Assembly (NCBI GenBank): GCA_030762935.1
Contig: CM060897.1
Span: 115,398,676 to 115,462,675, forward strand
Direction of reading: 5' to 3'
DNA from: Hymenopus coronatus
Lineage: Eukaryota > Arthropoda > Insecta > Mantodea > Hymenopodidae
DNA: 64,000 nt
Shown here one piece after another: positions 1 to 12,445 of the stretch. Numbering within the stretch: position 1 is the stretch's first letter; the number at the start of each line of letters is the position of its first letter. The position numbers and the translations under genes were made by a program. The notes under the pieces were generated by a model. It was not told the origin of the DNA. It saw nothing but the letters and a program-made list of their open reading frames with translations, and made no database searches.

Positions 1-1635
1 TGACAATAAATCTTGAGAACGCTAGTAAGGAGCTACTAAAAATCGATATTTCTATACTCGGGCAGTGGTTTTAAAGACATTCTAAGCAAATTTTTCAACC
101 TGCTTTGTTTTAACACCGACTTAACACCTGATACCCAGACGTTTAACGCTGTGTAGTTGCGTTATGTTTATCCGGGGACCATGCATCGCCGATCTCAAAT
201 TACTTATATCAGTCACGTGCACAATCTCGCAAATTATTTCGGTGTTGTTCCTGTATATCGGCTGTCCCAGGACTCCGTGCAGGCCTGATTAGATCAGCTG
301 TTGTACTGGGTGGCGAGAGATGGGAATTTCGAAGAGTCTCCTTTATTTCTGTCCACATGTTATGCTTAGATTAGGCGACCTGGGAACTGAGGTATTTTAA
401 ACAGCTAGGTAGGGTTATTTAATGTTTATGAAATGAGCAATCGTATGGTATTAGTTCTTAATCAATGGCAGAATGTTAGCATTGAAAGAAAGGTGAATAA
501 AATACGCACTTGCTAAATTATATTCTTCGTAAAAACAGAAAATCTGATACAATCTGATATAAAGCCGTCTACTATAAAGCATTCCATTACAGTCATGACC
601 CTACGAGTGACCTGTAGTTTGCTGTAGAGAGCGCTAGCGTCTTATTTAAGCATGTGCTTTCACTATACCTATGTAATCTATTATCATGTATAGAGGTTTT
701 GATTCGAAGAGGAACACATTCACATTCTGCATTCAAGTGTGTGGTCACTTTAGCCCGTTTAGGACTTCAATTAGCATGATTTGATACATAATTTTACTTT
801 AATTTGTAATTATTTGTTTTTATTTTGATTTTCACGCTGTCTCCTAATTTTATTCTCAGTGTTCACTGTCACTTCACTTTCTTTGGCCTGTAACGACATG
901 ATGCAGCCATTTCTGTATGGCTCACTCGCTGTGTCAAACACATGACCTCTCTAGTCTCCCGTCAAGCAGCATTCACTGCACGTCACAGCGGTGATCACAA
1001 TCTCGCTCGAAGATCTTCACTTTTTCTTGCATCAGCAACATACCCTCTAAGCAATTATTCATTAACTCGCTTCCTCACTAAGTGCATTACGAGAATGCGA
1101 GATATAATCGATGAGCGGAGGGAAGTTTATTTCTCTGATTCCCTGGCACACTTTCCATACATAGGAGCTGTATTTGCTATTATAGCCGGATTTGTACATT
1201 CACACAATCATATTTACAGATTCTAAATTAATCTTCCCCCCAAAACTGCAAAAATTATTTATCCTAATAATCCCTATGGGTTATTGTCGTGAATATTAAT
1301 TACTTATATTACATTGATTACTTTAAATGTATTAATTTTAAAAGGAGATTTTGATTTACTTAAACAGTTTAATAAAAAGTATGATTTATGGTGTCAAAGA
1401 TTTAAGAAATTATTTTGCGTTGTGGTATATTTGTCATTATGTTTTATTAATTTTTATCAATATTTATATATTTGTCAAGATTTATTTTAGTACATATTGT
1501 GTTATGAATAACGGAGCAAGATTCTATAATAGAATGTTCAAGAGAATGACACAAAGAAAAAATACTTCTGAAACAATGAAGAGAATGATTCCACATCGTA
1601 AATTAGTGTTTAAAAGGATTAAGAATAATAAAATT
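1..1635. other. AT-rich non-coding DNA, nothing recognised
   Basis: I see no transposon protein remnant, tRNA-like promoter box or PHR landmark here. The longest open stretch (942-1226, 94 codons) has a simple, low-complexity-like composition, no recognisable domain and no convincing splice context. Confidence 0.5.
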
Positions 1636-1890
1636 GCCCGCCTGGGTAGTGTGGTGGTAGCGTGTCTGCCTCACACTCAAAAGGTCGTGAGTTCGAATCT
1701 CGCTTAGGGTGAGTTACCCGGATAAAGTTTTTTTCGAGGTTTTCCCTTTTCCCGAAAAGACGAATGTTGAGTAACTTGAAGCTCCACGGACCCCGAGATC
1801 ATTTGAGCATCATTTCACTAATTTCATTCATCGTCCGATATGACCAACTAGGTTATAGGACGTTAAGCAAATAAATAAAATAAAATAAAG
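1636..1890 (+). mobile_element. tRNA-derived SINE, family 1
   Basis: A tRNA-like head carries a Pol III A box around GTGGTGGTAGCGTG and a B box reading GAGTTCGAATCTC. A tRNA-unrelated body of about 150 bp follows, and the element ends in an A/T-rich tail of repeated AAATA units. A minus-strand relative with the same body (block ATTTGAGCATC, TCGTCCGATATGACCAA) lies at 25.57-25.80 kb, which shows that it is a dispersed family. No clear target-site duplication was found by eye. Confidence 0.85.
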
Positions 1891-2524
1891 TTGAAGATAT
1901 AATAGCTTGAATTAAAAATATTTTAGCAGGCTATGTGACTACCATGAAAGCTACACCTCACTCAATTATTTATAAAATAATATCTGCCCGCGATATGGAC
2001 ATACATTTTTTGCTCTTATTTTGTGGAACTACATCAATGTTTAGGGGCTATTCACAATTAAACTAAGACAAAAGCGCAACGTAAGAATCAAATCATGTTC
2101 TATGTTACCTTAATGTATTCGTTCACCTGGCTGACGTTGACATTCATAAACAAATGCATGGCGTAAACAAAGAAGTCTATTCTCTTGTGTAATTTTGCGC
2201 CAAACTTAACGTGAGAGCGATTTTTGAAAAATGTGATTATTCTACCATCTGGCATCAAAATTTCCTTCGTGACTTGCTGTCAGTGACCACTGGATATCCA
2301 TAAAAATTTAACCAGTTATGGTAGCTGTTACTTATACTGTAATGTTAGTTTTTGGCAATTTAACGTCTTTTAATTCATTATTTTATGTACTTTTATATGT
2401 TAATGCATATAAATAACCTTCATTGTTATGTATTCTGTCAACAATTCCAGTATTAACTCAAATTTTTAGCTTACATTAGACTGGTTACTGTTTTAAATTT
2501 CTGTTCGTGTCGTTCAGATCCAAA
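1891..2524. other. AT-rich spacer
   Basis: Nothing recognisable: no repeat landmark and no transposase motif. Confidence 0.4.
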
Positions 2525-2855
2525 TAATGCTGAGAATACGTCAATAACTATCAATTCTATTTTCAATTAGCCTTTAAATCGTATGGTGCATGTGAAATAG
2601 TTTTGAGAGTATATCAGTGACTATCGATACTGCTTTCAATTAACTCGTGATTCTTCTTATTCTTCAGGTAAAAATAATTTTGAGAATACTTCAATGTTGA
2701 TAGAGCCTCCAATTGATTAATAATGTGTATAGGGCAAGCCAAAATAGCTTTACATAAATGATATCGATACTGCTTTCAATTGACCTATAAATCGTATGGT
2801 GCTAGTTAAAATAGTTTTGAGCATACGTCCATGAATATCAATACTCTTCATTCAT
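2525..2855 (+). repeat. ~75-bp minisatellite, about four diverged copies
   Basis: Successive blocks share ATCRATACTGCTTTCAATT, then AAATCGTATGGTGC, then AAAATAGTTTTGAG. Block starts are near 2533, 2611, 2687, 2755 and 2822. A further piece (CATATGGTGCAAGTCAAAAT) lies at about 3168-3195, beyond an insertion, so the array was longer before it was split. Confidence 0.65.
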
Positions 2856-3160
2856 TCACTCACTCAAGTTCCGTCACACAGTCAGCGTATTGGGGTAGCG
2901 TGTTGGTCTTTTATCAAGGCAGTTTCTAGTTCACCATTCGCCAGTTTGCGCGTATGGCATCAACTCGTTGCTCGTGGAATTTAGTCCGGCGACTTTTCCT
3001 TTCAAGGTAAGCATTTTTATGTGCAAATAAACATTACACAGGACGAACGGCTTAACTTACTTTCTGAAAAAAAAAAAAAAAAAAAAAACATGCTAAAGTT
3101 TTATTTACGTCCGAAAACATTCCATCTCTCTCTTTCGGGACTATACCACGGAGGACGACT
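2856..3160 (+). mobile_element. SINE-like insertion with 22-A tail, family 6
   Basis: The sequence splits the minisatellite. It holds an A-box-like stretch (TTGGGGTAGCGTGTTGG), a degenerate B-box-like TCTAGTTCACC and a body ending in a perfect run of 22 A (3067-3088). About 70 bp past the A-run, up to the resumption of the minisatellite, is not explained. A weakly similar, older copy may lie at 24.28-24.43 kb. It resembles a tRNA-derived SINE, but the family is not recognised. Confidence 0.5.
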
Positions 3161-3204
3161 TTAATTCATATGGTGCAAGTCAAAATATTTTTGAATACAT
3201 TGCA

Positions 3205-4659
3205 GCGCACCACCTCTTCTACCAAATATTTAAATTTGCTGCCTAATCTCTTCCCTAAGCATTCCCAATACATTTCTTTGCACTCGCAAAATAAACAGGG
3301 ATATTATTTACTTTTCAAGATAGGAAACGACTGACATAAGCCTTTTATAAATATACAAGAGACAAGTTTAACATACAATACAACTTTCAGGGCTACTTTA
3401 GCTAAGCTTGATTTAACTACTCAGTTCTAACAAACTATTTAAAAGTAGCTTAATGTAGCTAACGTTTCTGAACCTTGTGCCTGGTCTTACTAAAGGATTC
3501 CAAACAAAGGAACCTCAGTTTTAGATTCCAAAACAAAACACTGTTTTAAACTGTCACCAGCTATCAATGAAACACAAAAACAAATGACAGCCGCGTGCTT
3601 AAGTAAACCATAATACATGTGTGTTAATAATGTTACAATTTTGAAACCACAGTGGAATTAAGGCTACACGTTCTAATGAGAAACATCACCAATAATATGA
3701 AATTAGATCAACTAAGCATACCAAAGTGCATCGCTAAATCCTTTCACTTGTCTGGGCAAGTTCCTCAAATAAGCGTCCAAGTCTCTTTGTATCCCTCTTC
3801 GTAAACTGAGGCGATCTTCACTTGGATAGATAGAAGAAGTTTTATTTATTCGTTGAATTTCCAACATTTTAAAGTGCTATTCTACAATTGTATATTAGGA
3901 CTATAGTTGTAAAAAATGTGTACTATTACATAATAACAACTAATATTAAGTGTAAATGTCACAGCAAAAGGAATAACTAATGTAAATAGAAAAAAATCAT
4001 AAAAATAGGAATATATATAATGTTAAATAGTTATTTACATAACTGTAAGTATTAAGCAATTTAAATGTAGGTATGGGGAAAATATAAACAATTATTTACA
4101 CTGAATTAAATATATTATTAGACATATTTTAAATTCTGAGTAGCAGTACTGTGTTCTAACATTGTGGTGTAATGGTGGAGAGAAAGATTTATTACAGAAG
4201 TCTAAGTGCATTATTGATCTGATCCGTTTCTTTTCGTGCAATGGTCAGTCAAAGATTAGGTGATTAAACTCAAAGTTGTAAGGGAAGGCATCGAAACCTT
4301 ATCACGAGTTAGGTCATTTCCCAAATTGGGGGTGTAGCGGTTTTAAACAGTTACAATATAAAAGACTATGAATATTAATCCGTAACCGATATAGTGCAGG
4401 ACAATATAACTGTCATCACCTGTTTTCTTAAATATAGTTTTAATTGTAGATATTAGCAATAAATTCAGGGCTTGTAGTGGCTACCTTTTTAGGTATGTGT
4501 CAACAATTGCAAGCACATTGCAAAGCTGAGAGAAGCATTGTCTTGTCTTCCTGAATGAGCAACGATGGAAGCATGTACTGAAGAAAATGCTAGAGCAATT
4601 GGAAACATACCTTCTTAAGTTGGAATGCATACGTTTTAATGAATGGAATAAAGGAAAAA
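3205..4659. other. AT-rich non-coding DNA
   Basis: No protein similarity and no repeat landmark that I can align to other parts of the window. Confidence 0.4.
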
Positions 4660-5372
4660 TAGTTACATTCACATTACTTTGTCTACCTAATTTGCAACAA
4701 GTAATTCTCAGAAAAGTTTAATCCTCTACATATCTCATGGGAGTCGAGATAAACATTACCAGAGAAATTGTTTTATTATATATTTCCTTATATGTATAAA
4801 GGGGATGAGAAAATACATTAGGCTAAACCGATAGTCAAATTCTTTTAACAGATGGTTGTCACGTAATTATATTGAAATTAGTTTAGGTTATTTTGCATAG
4901 CCAGGTGTAAAAAAAAATGCGGAAAATTTGATGTATGTGACATAAATTGCGTGCTTTAATTAAAAATACATCTTTCGTGGAGTAAGCTTTTTGTCTCACG
5001 GTTTACCTACGGCATATCATTTCTGCAAAAGTCATCCAAATTTAAGGGATCTTCAGAGGCTATTCCTAGAAAATTCAAGACACATATATTTTGTTCTTCG
5101 TGTAAATATCTCTATTCAATATAAAGACTTGTTTTGTGTGGGAAGATTTTTCTGAAAGTCTTCGTTTCACAGCTTCTAAAACTAAGTGCTAAGTATAGTA
5201 TTGAATTGTTAATGAACTATTCTACACCGTTTCAAACACACACACACACACCTTTGGTTAAAATGCTTCTTTTATAGATCCAAGGGCCTCAAAACATGTA
5301 TTTCCGGTGAAATCTCGGTATCAAATTTTGGCTGAAATACAGTACCTACTCTGCCTACTATGCACATTGTAA
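4660..5372 (-). repeat. PHR copy, near full length, diverged
   Basis: Read on the minus strand it runs from the head near 5372 to the tail at 4660. The block TTTCCGGTGAAATCTCGGTA at 5301-5320 and a short CA tract are preserved. The internal palindrome region and the head palindrome are badly eroded. Confidence 0.75.
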
Positions 5373-5739
5373 TACATGCCCAATGTGTATGGAAAACGAG
5401 GAAGCACTACATTATATTCCTAAGAACAGTAACACATAATTGAGAATTGATAAATAGGGTAAACTAGGAATAGAGGAATTCGCAAAAAGAATTTTTAAAA
5501 TAATAGAAGAGGAATTATTATAGTGTGCGGAAAATACTTTAAAAAGATGCGAGAGAAATGGAATTGTGTGGTAGTGCAAGGAAAATGAAATAAGTTGGGG
5601 AAAGTATTCAACTATCTAGCATTAGTATAACAGGATTCTTATTAACCAATAACCAAGATGCTAGTGTGTATAAGGTCCAAAGGTCCTAGCAATTTTCATG
5701 GATAAAAATTTAGATGAGTATGTTTAAGTAAAAAGAGAG

Positions 5740-5903
5740 GTATATTTGTATGTAATGTAACAAATATTTCAACTGTGATTTATGATAATAAATTATTAAT
5801 TAATGCATTCATTCACGTAACTTGTACAAACATGCTAGTATGCTACAGTAACTGCACATCTCAATAATTTATTTGGTGGGAGGAATATTTCTGAAGTTAA
5901 CTT
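5740..5903. repeat. Left copy of ~170-bp direct repeat flanking a PHR copy
   Basis: It begins at AGAGGTATATTTG and contains TAACTGCACATC. A matching copy lies at 6621-6805, on the other side of the PHR copy, about 881 bp away. Divergence is substantial (many single-base changes), so the duplication is old. A GTTTAAGTAAAA just before it resembles an eroded PHR head. Confidence 0.65.
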
Positions 5904-6618
5904 AAAAATCTGATGTGTTACACTCATATAATTTTCACTATTTCTTGGTAACAAATTATTGTTAAAAAGCTTATTCTTCATGCTAATCAAGATAAACATT
6001 AGCAGAAATGGTCTTATTATTTGCTTTGTGTAAGTAGAAGGAAAACAATGGGATACACTAGGCTAAAGAGATAGTGAAATCTAATTATTTTGAAACTGAA
6101 ACCAATAACAAGGAACATCTAAAAATGGCTAACATCATTAAAACTTGTATATGACATAAATTCTGCGTTTTATCGAGATCCACATCTGTCTCCTACGGGA
6201 TAACCTTTATGAAAAATTCTGCAAAAGACATCCAGAATAAAGAGGTCTTAAGATTATTCCCCGAAAGTTCAAAATAAATATATTTAATATACGTTATTTG
6301 CACCGAAATCATAAGAGACATTTTTGAGAAAAACACAACTTTCTAAACCTTTTCAAGTAAAGGGTAGTTAGCAGTGGGGGATTTTCTTGAAAATCTTCGT
6401 GACTAACCCTTGGAACATACTAAACATAAATACCAAGAGTGGTATTTAAAGGTTTTAATGTTTATAAGCTATGCTGTCTAGAGACACACAGACCTTTTTC
6501 TGAATAAAATGTTTTTTTCGGACTCAGGAGATCTCAAGGCATATTTACTGTAAAGCATTAACATCGAATTTTTGAGTGGAATACAATACCTTCTTCAGCT
6601 TCTATGCACATTGTATGG
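5904..6618 (-). repeat. PHR copy flanked by direct repeats
   Basis: The tail sequence AAAAATCTGATGTGTTACAC opens it at 5904. The body holds the blocks TTGTTAAAAAGCTTATTCTT and GGCGATACAC-like remnants, and the head is eroded near 6618. The flanks are long direct repeats of each other. Confidence 0.75.
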
Positions 6619-6620
6619 CT

Positions 6621-6805
6621 AGAGGTATATTATTGTATGAAACGTAACAAAATCTGTAGCTGTTTATGATGATAACCTCGTTCATTCCTGCACATTTTAT
6701 ATACGTGCTAGAAAAAGTGAAAAGCCATGGGGAAAGCAACAATAACTGCACATCATAATAATTAAATGGTGGAAGGAACATTATTGAAGATTATTTAAAA
6801 ATGTG
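6621..6805. repeat. Right copy of ~170-bp direct repeat
   Basis: It matches 5740-5903, sharing GAGGTATATT, ATAACTGCACATC and TGGTGGAAGGAA-like blocks. It runs into AAAAATGTGTTCC, which may be the remnant of the next PHR tail. Confidence 0.6.
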
Positions 6806-7523
6806 TTCCTATGATGAACTTTAATTAGATTCTGTTTTAGAACACTGTTTGAAGTATGACTTTTGGCGAGATATCTTTATTGTGTGTTGCGTATATAATG
6901 TTCGTTTGTCATGGATGGGCGGGTCTATTTATAAGCGGACCTGAGTGTGAATGACGTTGATTAATTGTTGTTTTCTACAACCGAAACAATCGAACGGTAA
7001 AAGTGAGTCAGCAAGAACTAACGTTTCATCATCCTTCAGGCGGGAAGTTTTCGAAGAGGATGGGAAGAAAAATTGCTTTCTTCCATTTCCATCTCTGCTT
7101 TAAAGAGTTCCCTACAATGCCCCCGCTTTCTCTTTGTGGCGTTTTGATGAAGGAAATCTTAACTGCGGACTCTCGAGGTAATTCGAGCAGCGATTAGTAG
7201 AAAACAAAAGACTGCGCTATTAGTGCAAGAAAGCAAAGACAAACGGCAGGATAAATATTGCTCTTTTTTTAAACTGGTGACACCCACTTCGCCTATTGGC
7301 TTTTGTAATAAGGCTACACTCCTTTCATAAAGCCGCGCTAAATCATCTTTGTTCGGATTCTTTTATGCAGTTTGCTTCACGCCTAAATGGCACCAAAGCG
7401 AAAAAAAAAAAGGGGGGGGGGCATTTTCTTCCAATACTTGCTAAATCAATGAAAGAGGTGATATCAAATCTAAAATCTGATATCTTCAATTCCTCACAAA
7501 TTCATAAATTGAGCATACTCAAT
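6806..7523. other. Non-coding DNA with A11-G10 homopolymer junction
   Basis: No gene was recognised. An 11-A run followed by a 10-G run lies at 7401-7421. A 64-codon open frame at 7003-7197 has no recognisable motif. Confidence 0.4.
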
Positions 7524-8090
7524 AAAAAGCCTTATCTGTTACACTCACACGACTTTCTCTACCTATTGGCAACAAACAATTCTTAAAAAGTGTGATATGT
7601 TCCAACCACATGCCTTTGTCTACATCTTTGTAACAAATTATTGTTAATAGGGTTAAAGTTCATGCTAATCGAGACAAACATTTGTTGAAACGGTTTTATT
7701 ACTTGCTTCCTTGTAAGTAGAAGTTAAATAAGGGAATACATTAAGCTAAAACGATAGTCAAATCCTTAAAATCTCGTTGCCATGTGATTGAAATTCGTTT
7801 CTTTTCATGGCTAGAAGTTGACAAGTTCTCTTATGAGAAAAGTATAAGTGTTATAAAACTGAGACCAATAGCAAAGAATATCTTTGAAAAATGTATATGA
7901 CATAAATTGTGTGTTTTAACGAGATCTAAGTTTTTTGTGCAGTACAATTTATTTCTATCTCTTACGGTTTACTAGCTGTGATAGTCATCCAAAACAAAGT
8001 GGACTTCAGATTCCATCTGCAGAAAAGTCAAAATATCCTTTGTCACGCAAATATCTTAAATTCATATTAGAGAATTCAAGATAGTACACT
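7524..8090 (-). repeat. Two PHR pieces: tail fragment plus 5'-truncated copy
   Basis: A first tail (TTACACTCACACGACTTTCTCTACC region, 7524-7588) is followed at once by a second tail (GATATGTTCCAACCACATG, 7590 onward) with body up to about 8090. Two successive minus-strand tails indicate a decayed head-to-tail tandem. The head half of the second copy is missing. Confidence 0.7.
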
Positions 8091-8324
8091 TGTAGTATCG
8101 AAAAAAGTTTATATTTAGTAACCGTCGTCTCTTACTGGATGACAGTTAAGGTTTCAGCTATATCCATGTTGTGGTGATTAAATACTTCATATTTAAAAGA
8201 CTTAATACCGAAAGAGATAAAAGCCGTGTTGGATTAAGTTCATGATATATCTGCTCCTGCATTTGCTCAATTTACAATTGAATACATTAATTTAAACGTG
8301 GCCGTACATCCACAAATAATGAAC

Positions 8325-9137
8325 ATTGTTCAGAACGGCAGTAGAATTGAGTCACTCAAAAATGCCCAACAAAATCCAGGATACGGTTTTGAGTGATCGA
8401 TGAATCAAAGTTCACGAAATAGTAGAGGCCACAGGCATATCACAAGGTACAGTGTTCTCAATTTTTCACCAAAAATGATGTATGAAAAAGGTCTCGGCAT
8501 GATGAGTGCCGCGTTTTTTCTCAATGGAGAATAACCGCAATCGTGTGATCAATTCGGAGGCTAGATTGACACTTTTCCGTCGCAATCCTGACGAGGTTCT
8601 GCATCAATACATAACTGTGGATGAAATCTACATAAACACTACACTCCAGAGACAAAGTACAGTTGGTTTTTAAAGGAATTGAAATCTGCATACAAGCTGA
8701 TGGTCTCGATTTTTTGGGATGCTAGCAAAATCATCTGCATTGATTACTTAAGAATGGAAGAACGATAAATGGAGAGTGTTACGCAGCGTTATTGTATCGG
8801 TTAAACGGAGAAATCATGGCTCTCATCTAGAAAAGACAAAAATTCTCTTCCATCAAGGCAAGCCCGCACACCTGCGTAGTTTCGATGGCAAAAATTATAG
8901 AATTAGGTTTTCGAATTACTACAAAATCCACTGTAATCAGCAGATTTGGCCCCCAGTGACTTTTTTATTTCCGAACTTGTAAAAAGGGCTCGGCGGAAAT
9001 TGACTCACGTCTAACGAAATGGTCATGTCCCAACAGATACCTATTTTGAGGATCTTACGAAACCCTACTTTTTGAAAGACTTATAGAAACTCTGGGAAAA
9101 GTGTATCGAGTTAAAAGGAGATTATGTTGAAAAATAA
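8325..9137 (+). pseudogene. mariner transposase relic (degenerate)
   Basis: Conceptual translation across frames gives mariner landmarks in the right order. There is an N-terminal helix-turn-helix stretch (TVLSDR.IKVHEIVEATGIS, 8380-8450). FRRNPDEVLHQYITVDEIYIN follows, holding the first catalytic Asp region (about 8576-8635), then KLMVSIFWDASKIICIDYL (8697-8750). The second catalytic motif, normally HQDNAPAH, reads HQGKPAH (about 8851-8871), so that Asp is lost. ADLAPSDFF with the third Asp is in another frame at about 8943-8970. The C-terminal ELKGDYVEK region is degenerate near 9110-9137. Multiple stops and frameshifts mean that it makes no product. Intact mariner transposases are about 345 residues long, and this relic spans most of that length. 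Terminal inverted repeats were not identified. Confidence 0.88.
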
Positions 9138-9359
9138 AAAAAATCTACAAAAAGTATTTGTTTTTCTACCTTTTTCTAAGGACTTGCAAACTTGTGGGGC
9201 TTTAAATAAATACTTTATAGATGTTTTTAAGATACACCAAATTTTAGAAAAATGTCACATATAATGAGTAGGGTAAATCTTATTCATGCTCTTTTGTTGC
9301 ATTTTTGGCAAATACTAATCATAAATACAAATCTCGCCATTTAATTGATATTTCGTTTT

Positions 9360-9490
9360 GAGTTACGCTTTTCACAGTTCCACAGACACACAATTCTATT
9401 TTTGGATTTAGGAGTCTGAAAATCTGAAATTCTGATAAATCTTGGTATCGAAGTTTTTTATGGAAAACGTTATCTAAGTTTCTACGAAAC
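9360..9490 (-). repeat. PHR head fragment
   Basis: It keeps the segment from the microsatellite (here very short) to the TGATAAATCTTGGTATCGAA block. The palindrome is largely lost. Confidence 0.5.
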
Positions 9491-10047
9491 ATAAAAAATA
9501 AAAAGAGAAAAGAGTATCCCACCTGCCATGCCTGGTGCCCCAATTGCCCCGTATTTGACATGTGCAAATATCTCTTGGTGCTTTAAAAGAGTTTCAGAAT
9601 TAAACGGTGCTACGGTTTACCTGTTTTGTTTATCCTATCGCCAGCCCTTCACTAAAAGTTAAATTTCTTAAATTCCGGTTTATAAGAATAAATGTTTTAG
9701 CATTTCTAAGTAAATTGTTGCATTAACTAAGACAAAAATAACACACATACAAATAACTTACACTACAATAAGGTCTTAACATGTAGCGATGTGCCATCCT
9801 AGACCCTCCTTCTATCTCTTATCATATTCTCTCATCTTCGTTGTGCCTTTTTGTACTTCTCTGTGCAATTTGCACGTCATGCAATGCTTCTAAAAATAAA
9901 AATAAGACATATTTTCATGCATTATTATTAGACAAGACGTAGTTAAGTACATTTTTTCAAAGTTCGCAAAGTTACATCCTACAAACATTTTGTGAATAAA
10001 GTTTATCAGAAAGATTGACATATACGCTTCAAAATAACTGAAACACA

Positions 10048-10100
<53 letters not shown>

Positions 10101-11045
10101 ACTTTAGTATCATGAAGACACAATCTCAAGCAGTAAATGCCAAATAGTAATAAGTTTTGACGCCTCTTTAAAATATTACTTAACAGTTTAATAAAAGTTG
10201 CCATTTTCTCCTCCTGTAGTACATGTGGAATGTCGAAAATGCAAAGCAAGTTACACCTACTGCATCCGCAAAGATAAGTACATATTCACTAATATTGATC
10301 TGTTCTATAATAGTTTCATTTAAAATAGGCAGTTCAAGGTCACGGTTGCTTACTTACCGCGCTTCCCCTCCACACTGACTTCTATGCAGGTACCTTCCTC
10401 CTGCCTCTGTCCGTCTTTGCAACGCATAAACAAAGAGAGTACTGTAGAGTGGGGGTAATGCATGTTCACCATCTGCTTATTTCAAATGAACATAGTATAT
10501 TAACTTTTTAAAGCCCCTTAATCTGTCAGTTACAGATTTTGCGTAAAGGTAAAAGCTTTGTGCAATATAACCATTTCGCAGGCTACCTTTCAAGAGGAGA
10601 AATCACCAATAACTCTCAAGGGAAGTACTAGAGACCTCTCCATTGAATACGACGTTGAAGGACAGGAGAATGGGGTGAGGTGCGACAATCCACGGAGGTT
10701 TTAAAGTAGAGATTTTATGCACAGAAGCGACTTTTGAAACGTTTTCTTACCTCATAACTCTCTTCTCTGCTGCATGGATGTTTCGAGACGCGTAATCGAC
10801 ATGGCACAGAAAGTTGAGATATACGCTTGTGCAGTTGCAGGTGAATATATTGCAAATATGTTATGGAGCGAATAGAAGCAGCCGGAGACTCTGAATATGT
10901 GGTTCACCAAATTATTGCTGTAATTTTGAATATTTGAAGTAATCAATACTCTCTGAAGTTTTTCTCTATAGGCTGATAAATTTACAAGTAAACATATTTG
11001 CAGCACATAACATACATCGAGCTATTGCAGCAAATATGAGTTAAA
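9491..11045. other. Non-coding DNA around a CA microsatellite
   Basis: No gene was recognised. Apart from the CA tract at 10,043-10,096 I see no repeat that aligns with other regions. The phrase GTATCATGAAGACAC next to the tract hints weakly at a PHR remnant. Confidence 0.4.
10043..10096. repeat. (CA)n microsatellite, 54 bp
   Basis: Alternating AC with one CCC interruption at 10,050-10,052. It is the longest dinucleotide tract in the window. Confidence 0.95.
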
Positions 11046-11160
11046 GAATCTGATTTGTTGCATTCACAGGACTTTCTCTACCTTTTCTGCAAACAATACT
11101 GAAGAGTATTGTTTTATATATATCATGCTAATCAAGATAAGCATTAGCAGAAATACCTTT
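11046..11160 (-). repeat. PHR tail fragment
   Basis: It contains the tail hairpin (GATTTGTTGCATTCACAGGAC) and the subterminal block up to TAAGCATTAGCAGAAAT. The rest of the unit is absent. Confidence 0.65.
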
Positions 11161-11383
11161 TCTTCTTCCTATGGCCTTACACTCCTTAAAGTTTGACCTT
11201 GGCCTCTTTAGACTCGATCCTGTGCCTTCCTTCCTCAACTTCTCAATCCTATTACTCTTAGACCATCTACCACATCAACCCATGAGCGTCCACATCTCCT
11301 CTTAATATCTTGTTATTTAAGATCAATGATGGATAAGGATGATTATATATTAAAGGAAACTGGAGAGAGAATAGAAAAATCTT

Positions 11384-12236
11384 GTGTTCCATTCACATGA
11401 CTTTCTCTATATCTCCACAACAAATTATTGTTAAAAAGTTTATGTTTCTATTTACTTCATGCTAATCGAGAAAAAATTAGCAGAAATAATCTTATTACTT
11501 GCTTCCTTGTAAGTAAAAGCGAAATAAGGGAGTACCATAGGTTAAAGTGATAGTCAAAAGCTGATTGCTATTTGACTGAGGTTCCTTTGTTTGTATGGAC
11601 AGGAGTTGACTAATTCCTGTATAAGAAAAGTATACGTTTTTAAAGGTTGAACCGAAAACAAGGAATAATTCAAAAACGATCAACCCTACGGAAAAAAATT
11701 ATATGGCATAAATTGTGTGTTTTAATGTGCTCTACATTTTATACTTGGTAGGTTTGTCAATCTCTTATAGTTTAGTAGTTATACAAACTTCCGTAATATT
11801 CACCCAAATAAAGTAGTCTTCAGGGGCTATTGCCAAAAAGTTCAACATGTACATATTATTTGTCAGGTACAATATCTTTAATATGCGATATTTTAATCAA
11901 AAGCCTTTCGAAAAAATGTTGCATGTAAAGGACAGTTGGGGGCAGGTGTATTTTTTTTAAAACCTTTGTGTCGAATCCTTGGAAGGTATCAAACTTAACT
12001 ACCAAGTTTGGTATTTAAGTTTTTGTGCTTTGCTGTCTTTTCGTTTTTGAGCTATGCTGTCCACAGATATACACACATACACTGGCACATAGACATATGG
12101 ACCTTTTTCGTAAAATGTTGTTCTTTTGGATTCAGGGTGACCTAAAATGTGTATTTCCAGAGAAATCTCGATATCGAATTTTCGGGCACAATACAATACC
12201 TTCTCTATACACTATGTACATAGTACGTGGGGTATT
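11384..12236 (-). repeat. PHR copy, full length
   Basis: The tail at 11,384 (TGTTCCATTCACATGACTTT) leads through all body landmarks to the head near 12,236. The internal palindrome is present as ACCAAGTTTGGTATTTAAG at about 12,000-12,018, and a short CA tract lies near 12,068. Confidence 0.9.
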
Positions 12237-12274
12237 AGAATAAATAATAACATAGTAGAACAATATAAATATAT

Positions 12275-12445
12275 TGTTAAAGTAAAAGATACAAAAATAT
12301 TAAGGCTATAACAGCTTCGCCATTTGATAAGAATGAACAAACACCAGACCCCAATTAGCAGAATGGTATTATTAATTGTTTCCTTGTGAGTAGAAGGGAA
12401 GAAACGGATTCCTCTAGACTGAACCATAGTCAAACTCTATGAAAG
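12275..12445 (-). repeat. PHR internal fragment
   Basis: It matches the subterminal part of the unit (ATTAGCAGAATGGTATTATT, then GAGTAGAAGGGAA) directly after the head of the previous minus copy. This is consistent with a truncated tandem neighbour. Confidence 0.55.

Noticed and set aside
942..1226. 94-codon ORF as a gene
   Set aside because: No recognisable domain and no splice or promoter context, and the length is not unusual for this much sequence.
1351..1707. 118-codon ORF as a gene
   Set aside because: Its end reads through the tRNA-like head of a SINE and the rest is AT-driven composition.
7003..7197. 64-codon ORF as an exon
   Set aside because: No family resemblance and no convincing splice sites.
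9890..10249. 119-codon ORF with a Cys-Val repeat
   Set aside because: The repeat is the translated CA microsatellite, with no domain around it.
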